Origin: Hydrogenophaga sp.
GTDB lineage: Bacteria > Pseudomonadota > Gammaproteobacteria > Burkholderiales > Burkholderiaceae_C
Length of the DNA stretch: 62,563 nt
Direction of reading: 5' to 3'
NCBI RefSeq assembly: GCF_030373225.1
Contig: NZ_JAUCZG010000028.1
Span: 1-62,563 of the forward strand
Shown: positions 8,000 to 17,503 of the stretch, piece after piece
Position numbering within the stretch: the stretch's first letter is position 1
Layout of the letters: every line of letters begins with the position of its first letter
Notes under the pieces: model-generated
What the model saw: the letters and a program-made list of their open reading frames with translations, nothing else
Database searches by the model: none
What the model was told of the DNA's origin: nothing
Made by a program: the position numbers and the translations under genes

Positions 8000-9405
8000 G
8001 CGACCCCATCATTGCCCTCTTCATGCTGGGCATTTTCATATTCTTTATTTTCCTTGGGTTTCCCATCGCCTTCACCCTGATGGCCATGGGCATCGGCTTC
8101 GGCTTTTACGCCTACTTCATACCCGAACAGCTGATCTGGGACAACCGCATTCTTTACCTCTTCACGCAAAACACCTTCAGCGTGATGAACAACGATGTGC
8201 TGATATCGATACCCTTGTTCTTGTTCATGGGCTACATCATCGAGCGGGCCAACATCCTGGACAAACTGTTCCTGAGCCTGCAGGTGGGTTTGCGCTTTTT
8301 GCCAGGCTCCATGGCTGTGGCAGCCTTGGTGACCTGCGCGCTCTTTGCGACAGCCACCGGCATCGTGGGTGCGGTGGTCACCCTGATGGGCTTGATCGCC
8401 TTGCCGCCCATGCTCAAAGCCGGTTATGACCAGAAACTGGCGAGTGGCGTCATCACCGCAGGCGGCACCCTGGGTATCCTGATTCCGCCTTCGATCTTGC
8501 TCATCGTGTACGCTGCCACGGCCAGCGTGTCGGTGGTCAAGTTGTACGCTGCGGCCATCATTCCGGGCTTCACGCTTGCAGGCTTGTACCTGATCTACAT
8601 CATCGTGCGCGCCACCCTGAACCCCTCTTTGTGCCCTAAACCCAAAGACGTGGATCACTACACTGTGCTGCAGAGTGCGCTGATGGTGCTGAAGGCGTTC
8701 GTGCCTTTGGCGGCGCTGATCATGGCGGTGCTGGGATCCATTCTGTTTGGCCTGGCCACCCCAAGCGAAGCCGCAGCGATGGGCGCCCTGGGCGGCATCC
8801 TCCTGGCCGTTATTTACAGAGCATTCACCTGGCAGCGTCTGCGCGAGTCGGTGTACCTCACAGCTCGCACTTCGGCCATGGTGTGTTTCCTGTTCGTGGG
8901 TGCAGCCACCTTTGCGTCGGTGTTCTCGTATTTGGGGGGTGAGCATGTGGTCAAGGACTTCATGCTCGCCCTCAATCTCTCCCCCGTGCAGTTTCTTTTG
9001 CTCTCGCAGCTGCTGATCTTCATTCTCGGCTGGCCCCTGGAGTGGAGCGAGATCATCATCATCTTCGTGCCCATCTTCCTGCCACTGCTGCCTTTGTATG
9101 GCATCGACCCGATCCTGTTCGGCATCCTGATTGCCATCAACTTGCAAACGTCGTTCCTGACGCCGCCGATGGCGATGTCAGCCTACTATCTGAAAGGGGT
9201 TGCACCCAAAAATCTGCATCTTGTGACCATCTTCAAAGGGTGTTTGCCATTTGTCGGCATGGTGTTGTTCACACTGGCCATGACCTATGTCTACCCGGCC
9301 ATGGTGACCTATTTGCCTGATCAGTTTTTCAACCAGGCGGAGGAAATCGAAAGAGATCCCAACGATGGGTCCATCGTCAACCCCGATTTCTTCAAAACCG
9401 AGTGA
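7996..9405 (+). CDS. dctM: TRAP transporter large permease (DctM family)
   Basis: 469 residues, almost entirely hydrophobic, with about twelve membrane segments. DctM landmarks include 'ISIPLFLFMGYIIERANI', 'ATATGIVGAVVTLMGLIALPPMLKAGYD', 'GVITAGGTLGILIPPSI' and 'GLATPSEAAAMGALGG'. It carries out sodium-coupled uptake of ligand delivered by DctP. The start at 7996 overlaps the dctQ stop by 4 bp. A longer upstream reading frame exists but its N-terminus is not hydrophobic and overlaps dctQ, so the ATG at 7996 was chosen. The C-terminal ~25 residues are an acidic cytoplasmic tail. Confidence 0.94.
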   Translation: MSDPIIALFMLGIFIFFIFLGFPIAFTLMAMGIGFGFYAYFIPEQLIWDNRILYLFTQNTFSVMNNDVLISIPLFLFMGYIIERANILDKLFLSLQVGLRFLPGSMAVAALVTCALFATATGIVGAVVTLMGLIALPPMLKAGYDQKLASGVITAGGTLGILIPPSILLIVYAATASVSVVKLYAAAIIPGFTLAGLYLIYIIVRATLNPSLCPKPKDVDHYTVLQSALMVLKAFVPLAALIMAVLGSILFGLATPSEAAAMGALGGILLAVIYRAFTWQRLRESVYLTARTSAMVCFLFVGAATFASVFSYLGGEHVVKDFMLALNLSPVQFLLLSQLLIFILGWPLEWSEIIIIFVPIFLPLLPLYGIDPILFGILIAINLQTSFLTPPMAMSAYYLKGVAPKNLHLVTIFKGCLPFVGMVLFTLAMTYVYPAMVTYLPDQFFNQAEEIERDPNDGSIVNPDFFKTE

Positions 9406-10757
9406 TGACAGACAGCACAAGAAACGTCTCCGAGCTCACCGGCCTGGAGATTCGGGAGCATCTGCTCAGTGGCCAGGAATCGGTGGAAGAGTTCACGGCC
9501 AAACTCGGGCGCTTCGCCGATGTGGCAGACCAGGCAGTCAAGGCCTTCGCACACCGCGATGACCGCGTGGTGGCCTTGCAAGCCGACAACCTGCACCGCG
9601 AGCGCGCCGCGGGTCACCTGCCTGGGCCGCTCTACGGTGTGCCATTCGGCATCAAGGACATCATCGACACCACAGATTTCCCGACCGAGTACGGCAGCCC
9701 GATTCATGCCGGGCGCTATTCTGTGGGCGATGCCACCGTGGTGTCCCGCTTGCGTGCGGCAGGTGCGGTGATCTTCGGAAAAACCGTGACCACCGAGTTT
9801 GCGACCTCGCAACCCGGCCCGACACGCAACCCACACAACGTGGAGCACACCCCTGGCGGTTCTTCCAGTGGTTCGGCGGCCGCCGTCGCCGCAGGCATGG
9901 TGCCTGTGGCTTTGGGTACGCAGACCAACGGTTCGGTCATCCGGCCCGCTTCGTTTTGTGGGGTATACGCGTTCAAGCCATCCCGCGGCCTGTTGCCACG
10001 AACCGGGATCCTTGACCAGTCACCTTCGCTCGACGAAATCGGCGTGTTCGCACGCAACCTTGAAGACATCGCGAAAGTCACCGAAATCATGTCGGGCGAC
10101 GATGGCCACGACCCAGCCAGCGCACGCCAGCCTCCACGGCTTCTCTACGATGTGGCGATGTCGGAGCCCCCTCTGCAGCCCAAATTCTGTTTCGTCAGAA
10201 CCCCTTGGTGGAACGACGTGGAGCCCGAGGCGCGTGAGGCCTATGAGGCCTTCGTGGATCATCTGGGTGATTGCGTCGAATACGTTGAATTGCCCGACAT
10301 TGTGAAAATGACGGCCCTCTGGCTGGCCACCATCAACGAGGTCGAACTCGGCGTGTGCCTGCAGCGAGAGTGGAACCACAGCCGGGAGCTGTTGAGCGAG
10401 ACCTTGCGCGCGCGCGTCGAAAAATCCATGGCCATTTCAGGCACCGAGTACCTGATCGCCAAAGATCGCATGGTCCATGTCATGAGTGCGTTCGACGAAT
10501 ACTTCGCCTCTTACGATGCGATTTTGTGTCCGGCAGCCTTGGGCACGGCTCCGCACAGTCTGGCGTCCACCGGCAACCCGATCATGCAGACCGCGTGGAG
10601 CTTTGCTGGATTGCCCAGCGTCAACTTGCCACTGCTCAACCTATCGAATGGATTGCCACTGGGCGTTCAGGCGGTCGGTTCGTACCGGAATGACGGCCGG
10701 CTGCTGCGCTCTTCGCGCTGGTTGGTGTCTGAGTTTTTCAACAGGAACATGTCATGA
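9405..10757 (+). CDS. Amidase (amidase-signature family)
   Basis: 450 residues of the Ser-cisSer-Lys hydrolase family. The lysine lies in 'YGVPFGIKDIIDT' (~83-95) and the two serines in 'TPGGSSSGSAAAVAAGMVPVALG' and 'TNGSVIRPASFCGVYAFKPS', so the catalytic triad is intact. Downstream of residue ~230 the substrate pocket is divergent and its specificity cannot be assigned. The ATG at 9405 shares one base with the dctM stop; a GTG at 9402 is an alternative. Position in the TRAP operon suggests that the imported compound is an amide, or that the released acid belongs to the same route. Confidence 0.9.
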   Translation: MTDSTRNVSELTGLEIREHLLSGQESVEEFTAKLGRFADVADQAVKAFAHRDDRVVALQADNLHRERAAGHLPGPLYGVPFGIKDIIDTTDFPTEYGSPIHAGRYSVGDATVVSRLRAAGAVIFGKTVTTEFATSQPGPTRNPHNVEHTPGGSSSGSAAAVAAGMVPVALGTQTNGSVIRPASFCGVYAFKPSRGLLPRTGILDQSPSLDEIGVFARNLEDIAKVTEIMSGDDGHDPASARQPPRLLYDVAMSEPPLQPKFCFVRTPWWNDVEPEAREAYEAFVDHLGDCVEYVELPDIVKMTALWLATINEVELGVCLQREWNHSRELLSETLRARVEKSMAISGTEYLIAKDRMVHVMSAFDEYFASYDAILCPAALGTAPHSLASTGNPIMQTAWSFAGLPSVNLPLLNLSNGLPLGVQAVGSYRNDGRLLRSSRWLVSEFFNRNMS

Positions 10758-10927
10758 AATCGTTTCGACGCGTCACGGGCCTCGTTGGTCTGATCTTGAT
10801 GACCGCATTTTTGGTGCCTTACATCATGAAGCTGCCGCAACTCGACATCACGATCATTCTGCTGGGAGGTTTGGCTCTGGCTGTTTATGACTACTTTTCA
10901 AGCGGCGACGATGACCAGTCTCATTGA
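10754..10927 (+). CDS. Small two-helix membrane protein of the TRAP-amidase operon
   Basis: A 57-residue reading frame whose ATG overlaps the amidase stop (ATGA). It begins MKSFRRVTGL and has two hydrophobic helices (residues ~7-24 and ~30-47) and an acidic tail (SSGDDDQSH). The 4-bp overlap, operon position and clean two-helix layout argue that it is real. I do not recognise a family. It could be an accessory subunit of the transporter or an unrelated inner-membrane peptide. Confidence 0.65.
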   Translation: MKSFRRVTGLVGLILMTAFLVPYIMKLPQLDITIILLGGLALAVYDYFSSGDDDQSH

Positions 10928-11031
10928 TCGACATTGATCGGTGATTGGGACCATCCGCGCGGCGATACGACCTGGGGCCTGTTGGCGCCTCCACCTGAGG
11001 GAAGGTCACAAAGTGGGAGAAAAACGCTACT

Positions 11032-11055
11032 ATTGACGTTTACGTAAACGTCAAT
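11032..11055. promoter_or_regulatory. 24-bp perfect palindromic operator upstream of ppk2-icmF
   Basis: Twelve bases, ATTGACGTTTAC, are followed directly by their exact reverse complement. The site lies 43 bp before the ppk2 ATG, in a 170-bp intergenic gap. A -10-like TACTAT at 11028-11033 would put the palindrome at the transcription start, a repressor position. The ACGTTTACGTAAACGT core resembles operators of MerR-family regulators of acyl-CoA catabolism (LiuR type) as I recall them. This fits the downstream acyl-CoA mutase, but no regulator gene is adjacent. Confidence 0.65.
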
Positions 11056-11097
11056 CAACAGCGGCTCGCCAGGGTGCGCTGCACACCAAGGAACGCC

Positions 11098-11988
11098 ATG
11101 TCCAGCTCCAGCGACGTCGCCTTGCCCTTTCCCGCTTCGGTACTGCAAGCCAACAAAGGCAGTCCATGGCGGGACTGGCAGGTGGCACCCGACAACGGCA
11201 ACAAGAAACCCAAGGGCGTGTCCCTCAAGTCGTTCAAGCCCGACGCCAAGCCGTTTTCCAGTGGCGACAAGAGCACCGACCAGGCGACCCTGGCCACGCT
11301 CACCGAAGAACTCGACGCGCTGCAGAACCTCTTCTACGCCGATGGCCGCTACAAGATGCTGGTGGTGCTGCAGGGCACAGACACCTCGGGCAAGGACGGC
11401 ACGGTGCGCGGCGTGTTCGCACGCACCAGCCCGCTGGGCGTGCACACCGTGGGCTGGAAGGCGCCCACCGAAGCCGAGCGCGATCACGACTACCTTTGGC
11501 GAATCCACCGGATGGCGCCGGGCGCCGGCCAGATCATGGTGTTCAACCGCAGCCACTACGAAGACGTGCTGGTGCCCACCGTCAACGACTGGATCACGCC
11601 GCAGCAGACGCTGCAGCGCTACGAGCACATCAAGGATTTCGAACGACTGCTGGCCGAGACCGGCACCGTGATCCTGAAGTTCATGCTCCACATCAGCCAT
11701 GACGAACAACGCCAGCGCCTTCAGGAGCGCGTGAACGATCCCGAGAAGCACTGGAAATTCAGCCTCGGCGACATCGAGGTGCGCAAGCAGTGGGACGACT
11801 ACCAGAGCGCCTACGAAGCCTTTTTGAATGCCACCAGCACGCCATGGGCGCCATGGACCGTGGTGCCGGCCGATTCCAAGACCCATCGCAACCTGATGAT
11901 CGCCACCGTCGTGCGCGACACGCTCAAGGCGCTCGACCTGCGCTTTCCACCCGAAGACCCGACGCTGACCGGCCTGAAGATCGTTTGA
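11098..11988 (+). CDS. ppk2: Polyphosphate kinase 2 family protein
   Basis: 296 residues with the PPK2 core: Walker A 'GTDTSGKDG' at 93-101, '[20 protein letters not shown]', and the Walker B-like '[16 protein letters not shown]' near 145-160. PPK2 enzymes transfer phosphate between polyphosphate and nucleotides. This one-domain form resembles the subgroup that phosphorylates AMP or ADP. The ATG at 11098 is preceded by AAGGAA. The stop is 58 bp before icmF, so the two are probably co-transcribed under the palindrome at 11032-11055. IcmF contains a GTPase, so NTP regeneration could help it, but that is speculation. Confidence 0.9.
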   Translation: MSSSSDVALPFPASVLQANKGSPWRDWQVAPDNGNKKPKGVSLKSFKPDAKPFSSGDKSTDQATLATLTEELDALQNLFYADGRYKMLVVLQGTDTSGKDGTVRGVFARTSPLGVHTVGWKAPTEAERDHDYLWRIHRMAPGAGQIMVFNRSHYEDVLVPTVNDWITPQQTLQRYEHIKDFERLLAETGTVILKFMLHISHDEQRQRLQERVNDPEKHWKFSLGDIEVRKQWDDYQSAYEAFLNATSTPWAPWTVVPADSKTHRNLMIATVVRDTLKALDLRFPPEDPTLTGLKIV

Positions 11989-12046
11989 GCCACGAACCGA
12001 CTCCGAGACCGACCCCGACCGCCACCGACAGACCGAGAGATCCACC

Positions 12047-15000
12047 ATGAGCAACCTCGCCGCCGAATACCAGGCCCTGGCCAACTACCGTCCCACGCAC
12101 AAGGTGCGTTTCGTCACCGCCGCCAGCCTGTTCGACGGGCACGACGCGGCCATCAACATCATGCGGCGCATCCTCCAGAGCATGGGCGCCGAGGTGATCC
12201 ACCTCGGCCACAACCGCTCGGTCGACGAGGTGGTGACCGCCGCGCTGCAGGAAGACGCGCAGGGCATCGCGATCAGCTCCTACCAGGGTGGCCATGTGGA
12301 GTACTTCAAGTACATGGTCGACCTGCTCAGGAGCCGTGGTGGTGAACACATCCAGGTGTTCGGTGGCGGCGGCGGCGTGATCGTGCCCAGCGAGATCCGC
12401 GAGCTGCAGGACTACGGCGTGACGCGCATCTACAGCCCCGAAGACGGCCAGAAGATGGGCCTGGCCGGCATGATCGGCGAGATGGTGATGCGCTGCGACC
12501 GCGACCTGAGCCCGTTTGCCCCGAAGGCCTTGAGCGCGATCGAGGGCCAGCACGAAATGGGCTGGCGCGCACTGGCGCAGTTGATCACCGCGCTGGAGAA
12601 CGGCAGCGCCGACGCAGCCATCGTCTCAGCACTGCGCGAGCAGGCCGCGTCGAAAAGGGTGCCCGTGCTCGGCATCACCGGGACCGGCGGCGCGGGCAAG
12701 TCCTCGCTCACCGACGAACTCATCCGCCGCCTTCGGCTGGACCAGGACGACAGCCTGCGCGTGGCGGTGATCAGCATCGACCCGAGTCGCCGCAAGAGCG
12801 GTGGCGCCCTGTTGGGCGACCGCATCCGCATGAATGCGATCAATCCTTGGAGCCAAGGCCAGCGCGTCTACATGCGCTCGCTCGCCACGCGCGACTTCGG
12901 CAGCGAGATCAGCGCCGCCCTGCCCGACGTGATCGCCGCCTGCAAGTGCGCCGGCTTCGACCTCATCGTGGTCGAGACCTCGGGCATCGGCCAGGGCGAC
13001 GCGGCGATCGTGCCGCACGTGGATGTGCCCATGTACGTGATGACGCCCGAGTTCGGCGCCGCCAGCCAGCTCGAGAAGATCGACATGCTCGACTTCGCCG
13101 CCTTTGTCGCCATCAACAAGTTCGACCGCAAGGGCTCGCTTGACGCCTTGCGCGATGTCTCCAAGCAGGTGCAGCGCAACCAGGAAGCCTGGAGCATCCC
13201 GCCCGACCAGATGCCGGTGTTCGGCACCATGGCCGCGCGCTTCAACGACGACGGCGTGACCGCGCTCTACCAGGGCCTCAAGGCACGGCTGATCGAGCTG
13301 GGGCTGCCGCTGAAAGAGGGTCGGCTGCCGGTGGTCAAGGTCCGCCACAGCACCAACCAGACCCCGCTCGTGCCGCCCGCGCGCACGCGCTACCTGGCCG
13401 AAATCAGCGACACGGTGCGCGGCTACAAGAAGAAAGCGGTCGATCAGGCCCGCCTGGCGCGCGAGATCCAGCAACTCAACGCGAGTGCGGCCATGCTGCG
13501 GGTGGAGAAACCCGAGCGCTCGCGCGCGGCCGAAGCCGTGATCGATCTCGCGCAGGTGCGCGAACTCGACCAGGACCCGGCAGCCCGCAAGCTGCTGGTG
13601 CAATGGCCCGACATGCAGAAGGCCTACGCGGGCGACGAGTACGTGGTGAAGATCCGCGACAAGGAAATCCGCACCGCGCTCACCACCAGGAGCCTTTCGG
13701 GCACCGTCATCCGCAAGGTGGCGCTGCCGAAGTACGAGGACCACGGCGAAATCTTGAAGTGGCTGATGCTCGACAACGTGCCGGGCAGTTTCCCCTACAC
13801 CGCCGGCACCTTCGCCTTCAAGCGCGAAGGTGAGGATCCCACGCGCATGTTCGCCGGCGAGGGCGACGCCTTTCGCACCAACACGCGCTTCAAGCTGCTC
13901 TCGGCCGGCACGCCGGCCAAGCGCCTGTCCACCGCGTTCGACTCGGTCACGCTGTACGGCAACGACCCCGATCCACGCCCCGACATCTACGGCAAGGTGG
14001 GCAACTCGGGTGTCTCCATCGCCACGCTGGACGACATGAAGGTGCTCTATGGCGGCTTCGACCTGTGCCACCCGGCCACGTCGGTCTCCATGACCATCAA
14101 CGGTCCGGCGCCCAGCATCCTCGCGATGTTCATGAACACCGCCATCGACCAGAACCTGGAGAAGTTCGAGGCCGAGAACGGCCGTGCACCCACCGACACC
14201 GAAGCCGCCAAGATCCGCGAGTGGGTGCTGGCCAATGTGCGCGGCACGGTGCAGGCCGACATCCTGAAGGAAGACCAGGGCCAGAACACCTGCATCTTCT
14301 CCACCGAGTTCTCTCTCAAGGTGATGGGCGACATCGCCGAGTACTTCGTGCACCACGACGTGCGCAACTTTTACTCGGTGTCGATCTCGGGCTATCACAT
14401 CGCCGAGGCCGGCGCCAACCCGATCAGCCAGCTCGCGTTCACGCTCTCCAACGGCTTCACCTTTGTCGAGGCGTATCTGGCGCGCGGCATGCACATCGAC
14501 GACTTCGCGCCCAACCTGTCGTTCTTCTTCAGCAACGGCATGGACCCGGAGTACACGGTGCTCGGCCGCGTGGCCCGGCGCATCTGGGCCGTGGCCCTGC
14601 GCGACCGCTATGGCGCCAACGAGCGCAGCCAGAAGCTCAAATACCACGTGCAGACCAGCGGGCGCAGCCTGCACGCGCAGGAGATCCAGTTCAACGACAT
14701 CCGCACCACGCTGCAGGCGCTGATCGCCATCTACGACAACTGCAACAGCCTGCACACCAACGCGTTCGACGAAGCCATCACCACGCCCACCGAAGACTCG
14801 GTGCGCCGTGCCATGGCGATCCAGCTGATCATCAACCGCGAGTGGGGCCTGGCGAAGAACGAGAACCCCAACCAGGGCGCCTTCATCATCGACGAGCTCA
14901 CCGAACTGGTTGAAGAAGCGGTGCTGCAGGAGTTCGAGAAGATCGCCGAGCGCGGCGGCGTGCTGGGCGCCATGGAAACCGGCTACCAGCGCGGCAAGAT

Positions 15001-15340
15001 CCAGGACGAGTCCATGCACTACGAGATGCTCAAGCACACCGGCGAGTACCCGATCGTGGGCGTGAACACCTTCCGCAACCCGCATGGCGACGCGACACCC
15101 GAGACGCTGGAGCTGGCCCGCTCCACCGACGAAGAAAAGCAGAGCCAGCTCAAGCGGCTGGCCGAATTCCACACCCGGCACGCCGCCGAGGCGCCCGCCA
15201 TGCTGCACAGGCTCAAGCAGGCGGTGATCGAGAACGGCAACGTGTTCGAGGTGCTGATGCAGGCGGTGCGGGTGTGTTCGCTCGGCCAGATCACCTCGGC
15301 CCTGTTCGAGGTGGGCGGCCAGTACCGCCGCAACATGTGA
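12047..15340 (+). CDS. icmF: Fused isobutyryl-CoA mutase (IcmF)
   Basis: 1097 residues in the IcmF order. First comes a B12-binding domain (residues ~18-150; 'FDGHDAA' with His 32 as the expected cobalt ligand). Next is a MeaB-like G-protein chaperone with P-loop '[12 protein letters not shown]' at 209-220. The C-terminal TIM-barrel mutase includes '[24 protein letters not shown]'. It interconverts isobutyryl-CoA and n-butyryl-CoA using adenosylcobalamin, the fused GTPase protecting and reloading the cofactor. The phenylalanine in 'SFPYTAG' fits isobutyryl- or pivalyl-type rather than methylmalonyl-CoA substrates. The long antisense frame over the gene is a codon-bias artefact. It is 7 bp upstream of the lipid-kinase gene. 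Confidence 0.95.
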   Translation: MSNLAAEYQALANYRPTHKVRFVTAASLFDGHDAAINIMRRILQSMGAEVIHLGHNRSVDEVVTAALQEDAQGIAISSYQGGHVEYFKYMVDLLRSRGGEHIQVFGGGGGVIVPSEIRELQDYGVTRIYSPEDGQKMGLAGMIGEMVMRCDRDLSPFAPKALSAIEGQHEMGWRALAQLITALENGSADAAIVSALREQAASKRVPVLGITGTGGAGKSSLTDELIRRLRLDQDDSLRVAVISIDPSRRKSGGALLGDRIRMNAINPWSQGQRVYMRSLATRDFGSEISAALPDVIAACKCAGFDLIVVETSGIGQGDAAIVPHVDVPMYVMTPEFGAASQLEKIDMLDFAAFVAINKFDRKGSLDALRDVSKQVQRNQEAWSIPPDQMPVFGTMAARFNDDGVTALYQGLKARLIELGLPLKEGRLPVVKVRHSTNQTPLVPPARTRYLAEISDTVRGYKKKAVDQARLAREIQQLNASAAMLRVEKPERSRAAEAVIDLAQVRELDQDPAARKLLVQWPDMQKAYAGDEYVVKIRDKEIRTALTTRSLSGTVIRKVALPKYEDHGEILKWLMLDNVPGSFPYTAGTFAFKREGEDPTRMFAGEGDAFRTNTRFKLLSAGTPAKRLSTAFDSVTLYGNDPDPRPDIYGKVGNSGVSIATLDDMKVLYGGFDLCHPATSVSMTINGPAPSILAMFMNTAIDQNLEKFEAENGRAPTDTEAAKIREWVLANVRGTVQADILKEDQGQNTCIFSTEFSLKVMGDIAEYFVHHDVRNFYSVSISGYHIAEAGANPISQLAFTLSNGFTFVEAYLARGMHIDDFAPNLSFFFSNGMDPEYTVLGRVARRIWAVALRDRYGANERSQKLKYHVQTSGRSLHAQEIQFNDIRTTLQALIAIYDNCNSLHTNAFDEAITTPTEDSVRRAMAIQLIINREWGLAKNENPNQGAFIIDELTELVEEAVLQEFEKIAERGGVLGAMETGYQRGKIQDESMHYEMLKHTGEYPIVGVNTFRNPHGDATPETLELARSTDEEKQSQLKRLAEFHTRHAAEAPAMLHRLKQAVIENGNVFEVLMQAVRVCSLGQITSALFEVGGQYRRNM

Positions 15341-15347
15341 GCCCCCT

Positions 15348-16259
15348 GTGAGAGCGGGCGTGCAGCGCTGCGTCCTGCTCAACCCGCATGCGCGGGGGGG
15401 GCGGGCGATCTCCCTGCTGCCCCTGCTGCAGGCCGCCCTGCCGCCCGACGCGGTGCTGCACGCGCCGCGCGATCTGGTCGAGGCGCTCGCCCTGCTCGAG
15501 GCCTTGCCCGAAGGCAGCCGCGTGGTGGCGGTGGGCGGTGACGGCACGCTCAACCGCTGGCTGCCGGCGCTGTTGACGCGGCGGCTGGAGCTGGGCCTGG
15601 TGCCCATGGGCAGCGGCAACGACGTGGCCCGCTCGCTGGGCATGCACCGCAGAAAACCACTGGCCGCCCTGGTGCATGCGCTGAACGCCGAAACACGCCC
15701 GATGGACGTGGGCTGTGCCCAGTGGCGCGACCCGACGGGTCGCGAATGCCGGGCCGTGTTCCTCTCCAGCTTCACCGCCGGCTTCGATTCGGCGGTGGTG
15801 ATGCGCACCCTCACCGGGCCACACTGGCTGCGCGGACGGCCGCGCTACCTGTGGGCAACACTGGTCGAACTGATGCACCTGCAGACCTGGACACTGGAGA
15901 TCACGGCCAACGGCAAACCGCTGCACAAGGGCCCGGCCCTGTTTGCCTCCAGCCTGAACACGCCCACCTTCGGCAGCGGCATGCCGGCAACACCGGCGGC
16001 GCGCACCAACGACGGCCTGCTCAACCTGCTGCTGGCCGGCCCTTTTGGTCGCCTGGGTGCGCTGGCCATGCTGCCGCGCCTGCTCACCGGAACTCACCTC
16101 GGCCACCCGCGCATCAGCACCCGCGCCTTCGAGACCATGACCCTGAACAGCCACACCGACCTGCCCCTGGCCGCCGACGGTGAGTTCCTCGGGCATGCGC
16201 GCCTGCTCGAACTGAGCGTCTTGCCCGGTGCACTGCGGGTGGTCAGCGTCGGCGCCTGA
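15348..16259 (+). CDS. Diacylglycerol/lipid kinase catalytic-domain protein (YegS-like)
   Basis: 303 residues with the DAGK catalytic motifs 'LLNPHARGG' (10-18), 'VVAVGGDGTLNRWL' (~63-76) and 'GLVPMGSGNDVARSLG'. A C-terminal beta-rich part ends 'ADGEFLGHARLLELSVLPGALRVV', typical of YegS/BmrU. It probably phosphorylates a membrane lipid. The start is a GTG at 15348, 7 bp after icmF; no stronger in-frame start is nearby. It ends 12 bp before a convergent gene. Confidence 0.87.
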   Translation: MRAGVQRCVLLNPHARGGRAISLLPLLQAALPPDAVLHAPRDLVEALALLEALPEGSRVVAVGGDGTLNRWLPALLTRRLELGLVPMGSGNDVARSLGMHRRKPLAALVHALNAETRPMDVGCAQWRDPTGRECRAVFLSSFTAGFDSAVVMRTLTGPHWLRGRPRYLWATLVELMHLQTWTLEITANGKPLHKGPALFASSLNTPTFGSGMPATPAARTNDGLLNLLLAGPFGRLGALAMLPRLLTGTHLGHPRISTRAFETMTLNSHTDLPLAADGEFLGHARLLELSVLPGALRVVSVGA

Positions 16260-16271
16260 CGGCGGCCTGCC

Positions 16272-17363
16272 TCAAGCCGCCGTGTCGGCCACCGCCAGCG
16301 GCAGGTTCAGCAGCAGGTTCTGCGGCTTCAGCTTGAGCAGACCTTCGGCGGTCATGGCCAGGCCCAGGTACACCGGCTTGCCGCGCAAGTCGGCACGCAT
16401 GTCCAGCGGCTCGTCGAAACCGAGCCGGAACAGGCTGATCAGGCGTTGCTGGCGCTCGGGCGCCACGTCGCGACCGAGGTACAGGTCGTTGAGCAGGGCC
16501 GTGGATTCGGCGTCCAGCCCCAGGTGCCAGCGCCAGGCTTCATCGCTGACCCGCGCCTCGGGCCGCACCTGCACCGCCACGCCGTGGAAATGCCGCACCC
16601 ATTTCTGCAGCACCAGCGCCAGCGCCTTGAGGCCCGATTGCGACCGGTTCATGGTGAGCGTGAGGCCGTGCGAGAGCTCGCGCTGGACTTCGTGCGTGAG
16701 GTCGAGCACGAAATTGAAGCGGCCCACGCCCGCGCGGCTCTTGAGATAACGCGCGGCGTTGTCGTCACCCAGCACCTCGATCTGAACCTCTGGAATGGCC
16801 GCCCCGCTCTGCATGAGCAGGCGGCCCACCGCCCCCAGACCACCGGTCTCGTTGAGCATGTCCAGCACCTCGCTGTCGCCGCTGAGCACACGCCCGTCCT
16901 GCACACGAACGCGCTGGCGGCGAAACAGCATCTCGGCCGCGCGCCACTGCCAGGCGTCGTCCACACCCTCCAGCAGGTTGCACACCAGGGCCTGCACCAC
17001 CAGATCGAGGAACAGCGGCGGGATCTGCACCGCACCGGCCTTGAAGAAACCGGCGTAGGCCGCTTCCAGCGAACCGGCATGGATCACCGCATCGCGAAAG
17101 CCCAGGAACAAACGGTGGTTGGCGCGCGCGTCGGCGTCTTCAAACGCATCGAGTTCGTGCTGCGCCACCGGGCGCGAGGGTGCCTCGGTGAGCGAGGCAT
17201 GCAAGGCCTGCTCGGCTGCACACGACTCCTCGACCAGGGCCAGTTCGGGCCGCTGCAGCCACAGGCGCCAGTAGGCGTCGGTCGGCACCAGCCAGCCGCG
17301 CGGGTCGCGCATCAGGTGGTCGAAGCCGCAGGAAGTCCAGAGGGGTGGGTCTTGGGAAGGCAT
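16272..17363 (-). CDS. Conserved protein of unknown function (DUF6352-like)
   Basis: 363 residues, no signal peptide or membrane segment. It starts 'MPSQDPPLWTSCGFDHL' and has a regular alternation of acidic and hydrophobic residues suggesting a mostly helical soluble protein. The conserved-looking segments are 'RGWLVPTDAYWRLWL', 'ANHRLFLGFRDAVI' and 'FLDLVVQALVCNLLEG'. I recall relatives in Burkholderiales annotated as DUF6352, but cannot confirm this here. The ATG at 17363 was preferred to an upstream start whose product begins with low-complexity sequence. It is divergent from arginase across 140 bp. Confidence 0.72.
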   Translation of the reverse strand: MPSQDPPLWTSCGFDHLMRDPRGWLVPTDAYWRLWLQRPELALVEESCAAEQALHASLTEAPSRPVAQHELDAFEDADARANHRLFLGFRDAVIHAGSLEAAYAGFFKAGAVQIPPLFLDLVVQALVCNLLEGVDDAWQWRAAEMLFRRQRVRVQDGRVLSGDSEVLDMLNETGGLGAVGRLLMQSGAAIPEVQIEVLGDDNAARYLKSRAGVGRFNFVLDLTHEVQRELSHGLTLTMNRSQSGLKALALVLQKWVRHFHGVAVQVRPEARVSDEAWRWHLGLDAESTALLNDLYLGRDVAPERQQRLISLFRLGFDEPLDMRADLRGKPVYLGLAMTAEGLLKLKPQNLLLNLPLAVADTAA

Positions 17364-17503
17364 GGCATCCAACCGCCGCGCGGCGGCGGGTCTCGCAGGA
17401 ACACAGGGGGCCTGCATTGTCGTTCACCCACCCAGGCCCTTGCCGTCACGGGGGCGGCTGCAAGGCCCGAACGCCGACCGCCCTTCTCAAGGACAATCGC
17501 ACG

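Noticed and set aside
12626..15814. A 1062-codon minus-strand frame across icmF
   Set aside because: It runs antisense to a convincing IcmF with complete motifs. Its product is Arg/His/Gly-rich without domains, an artefact of high GC.
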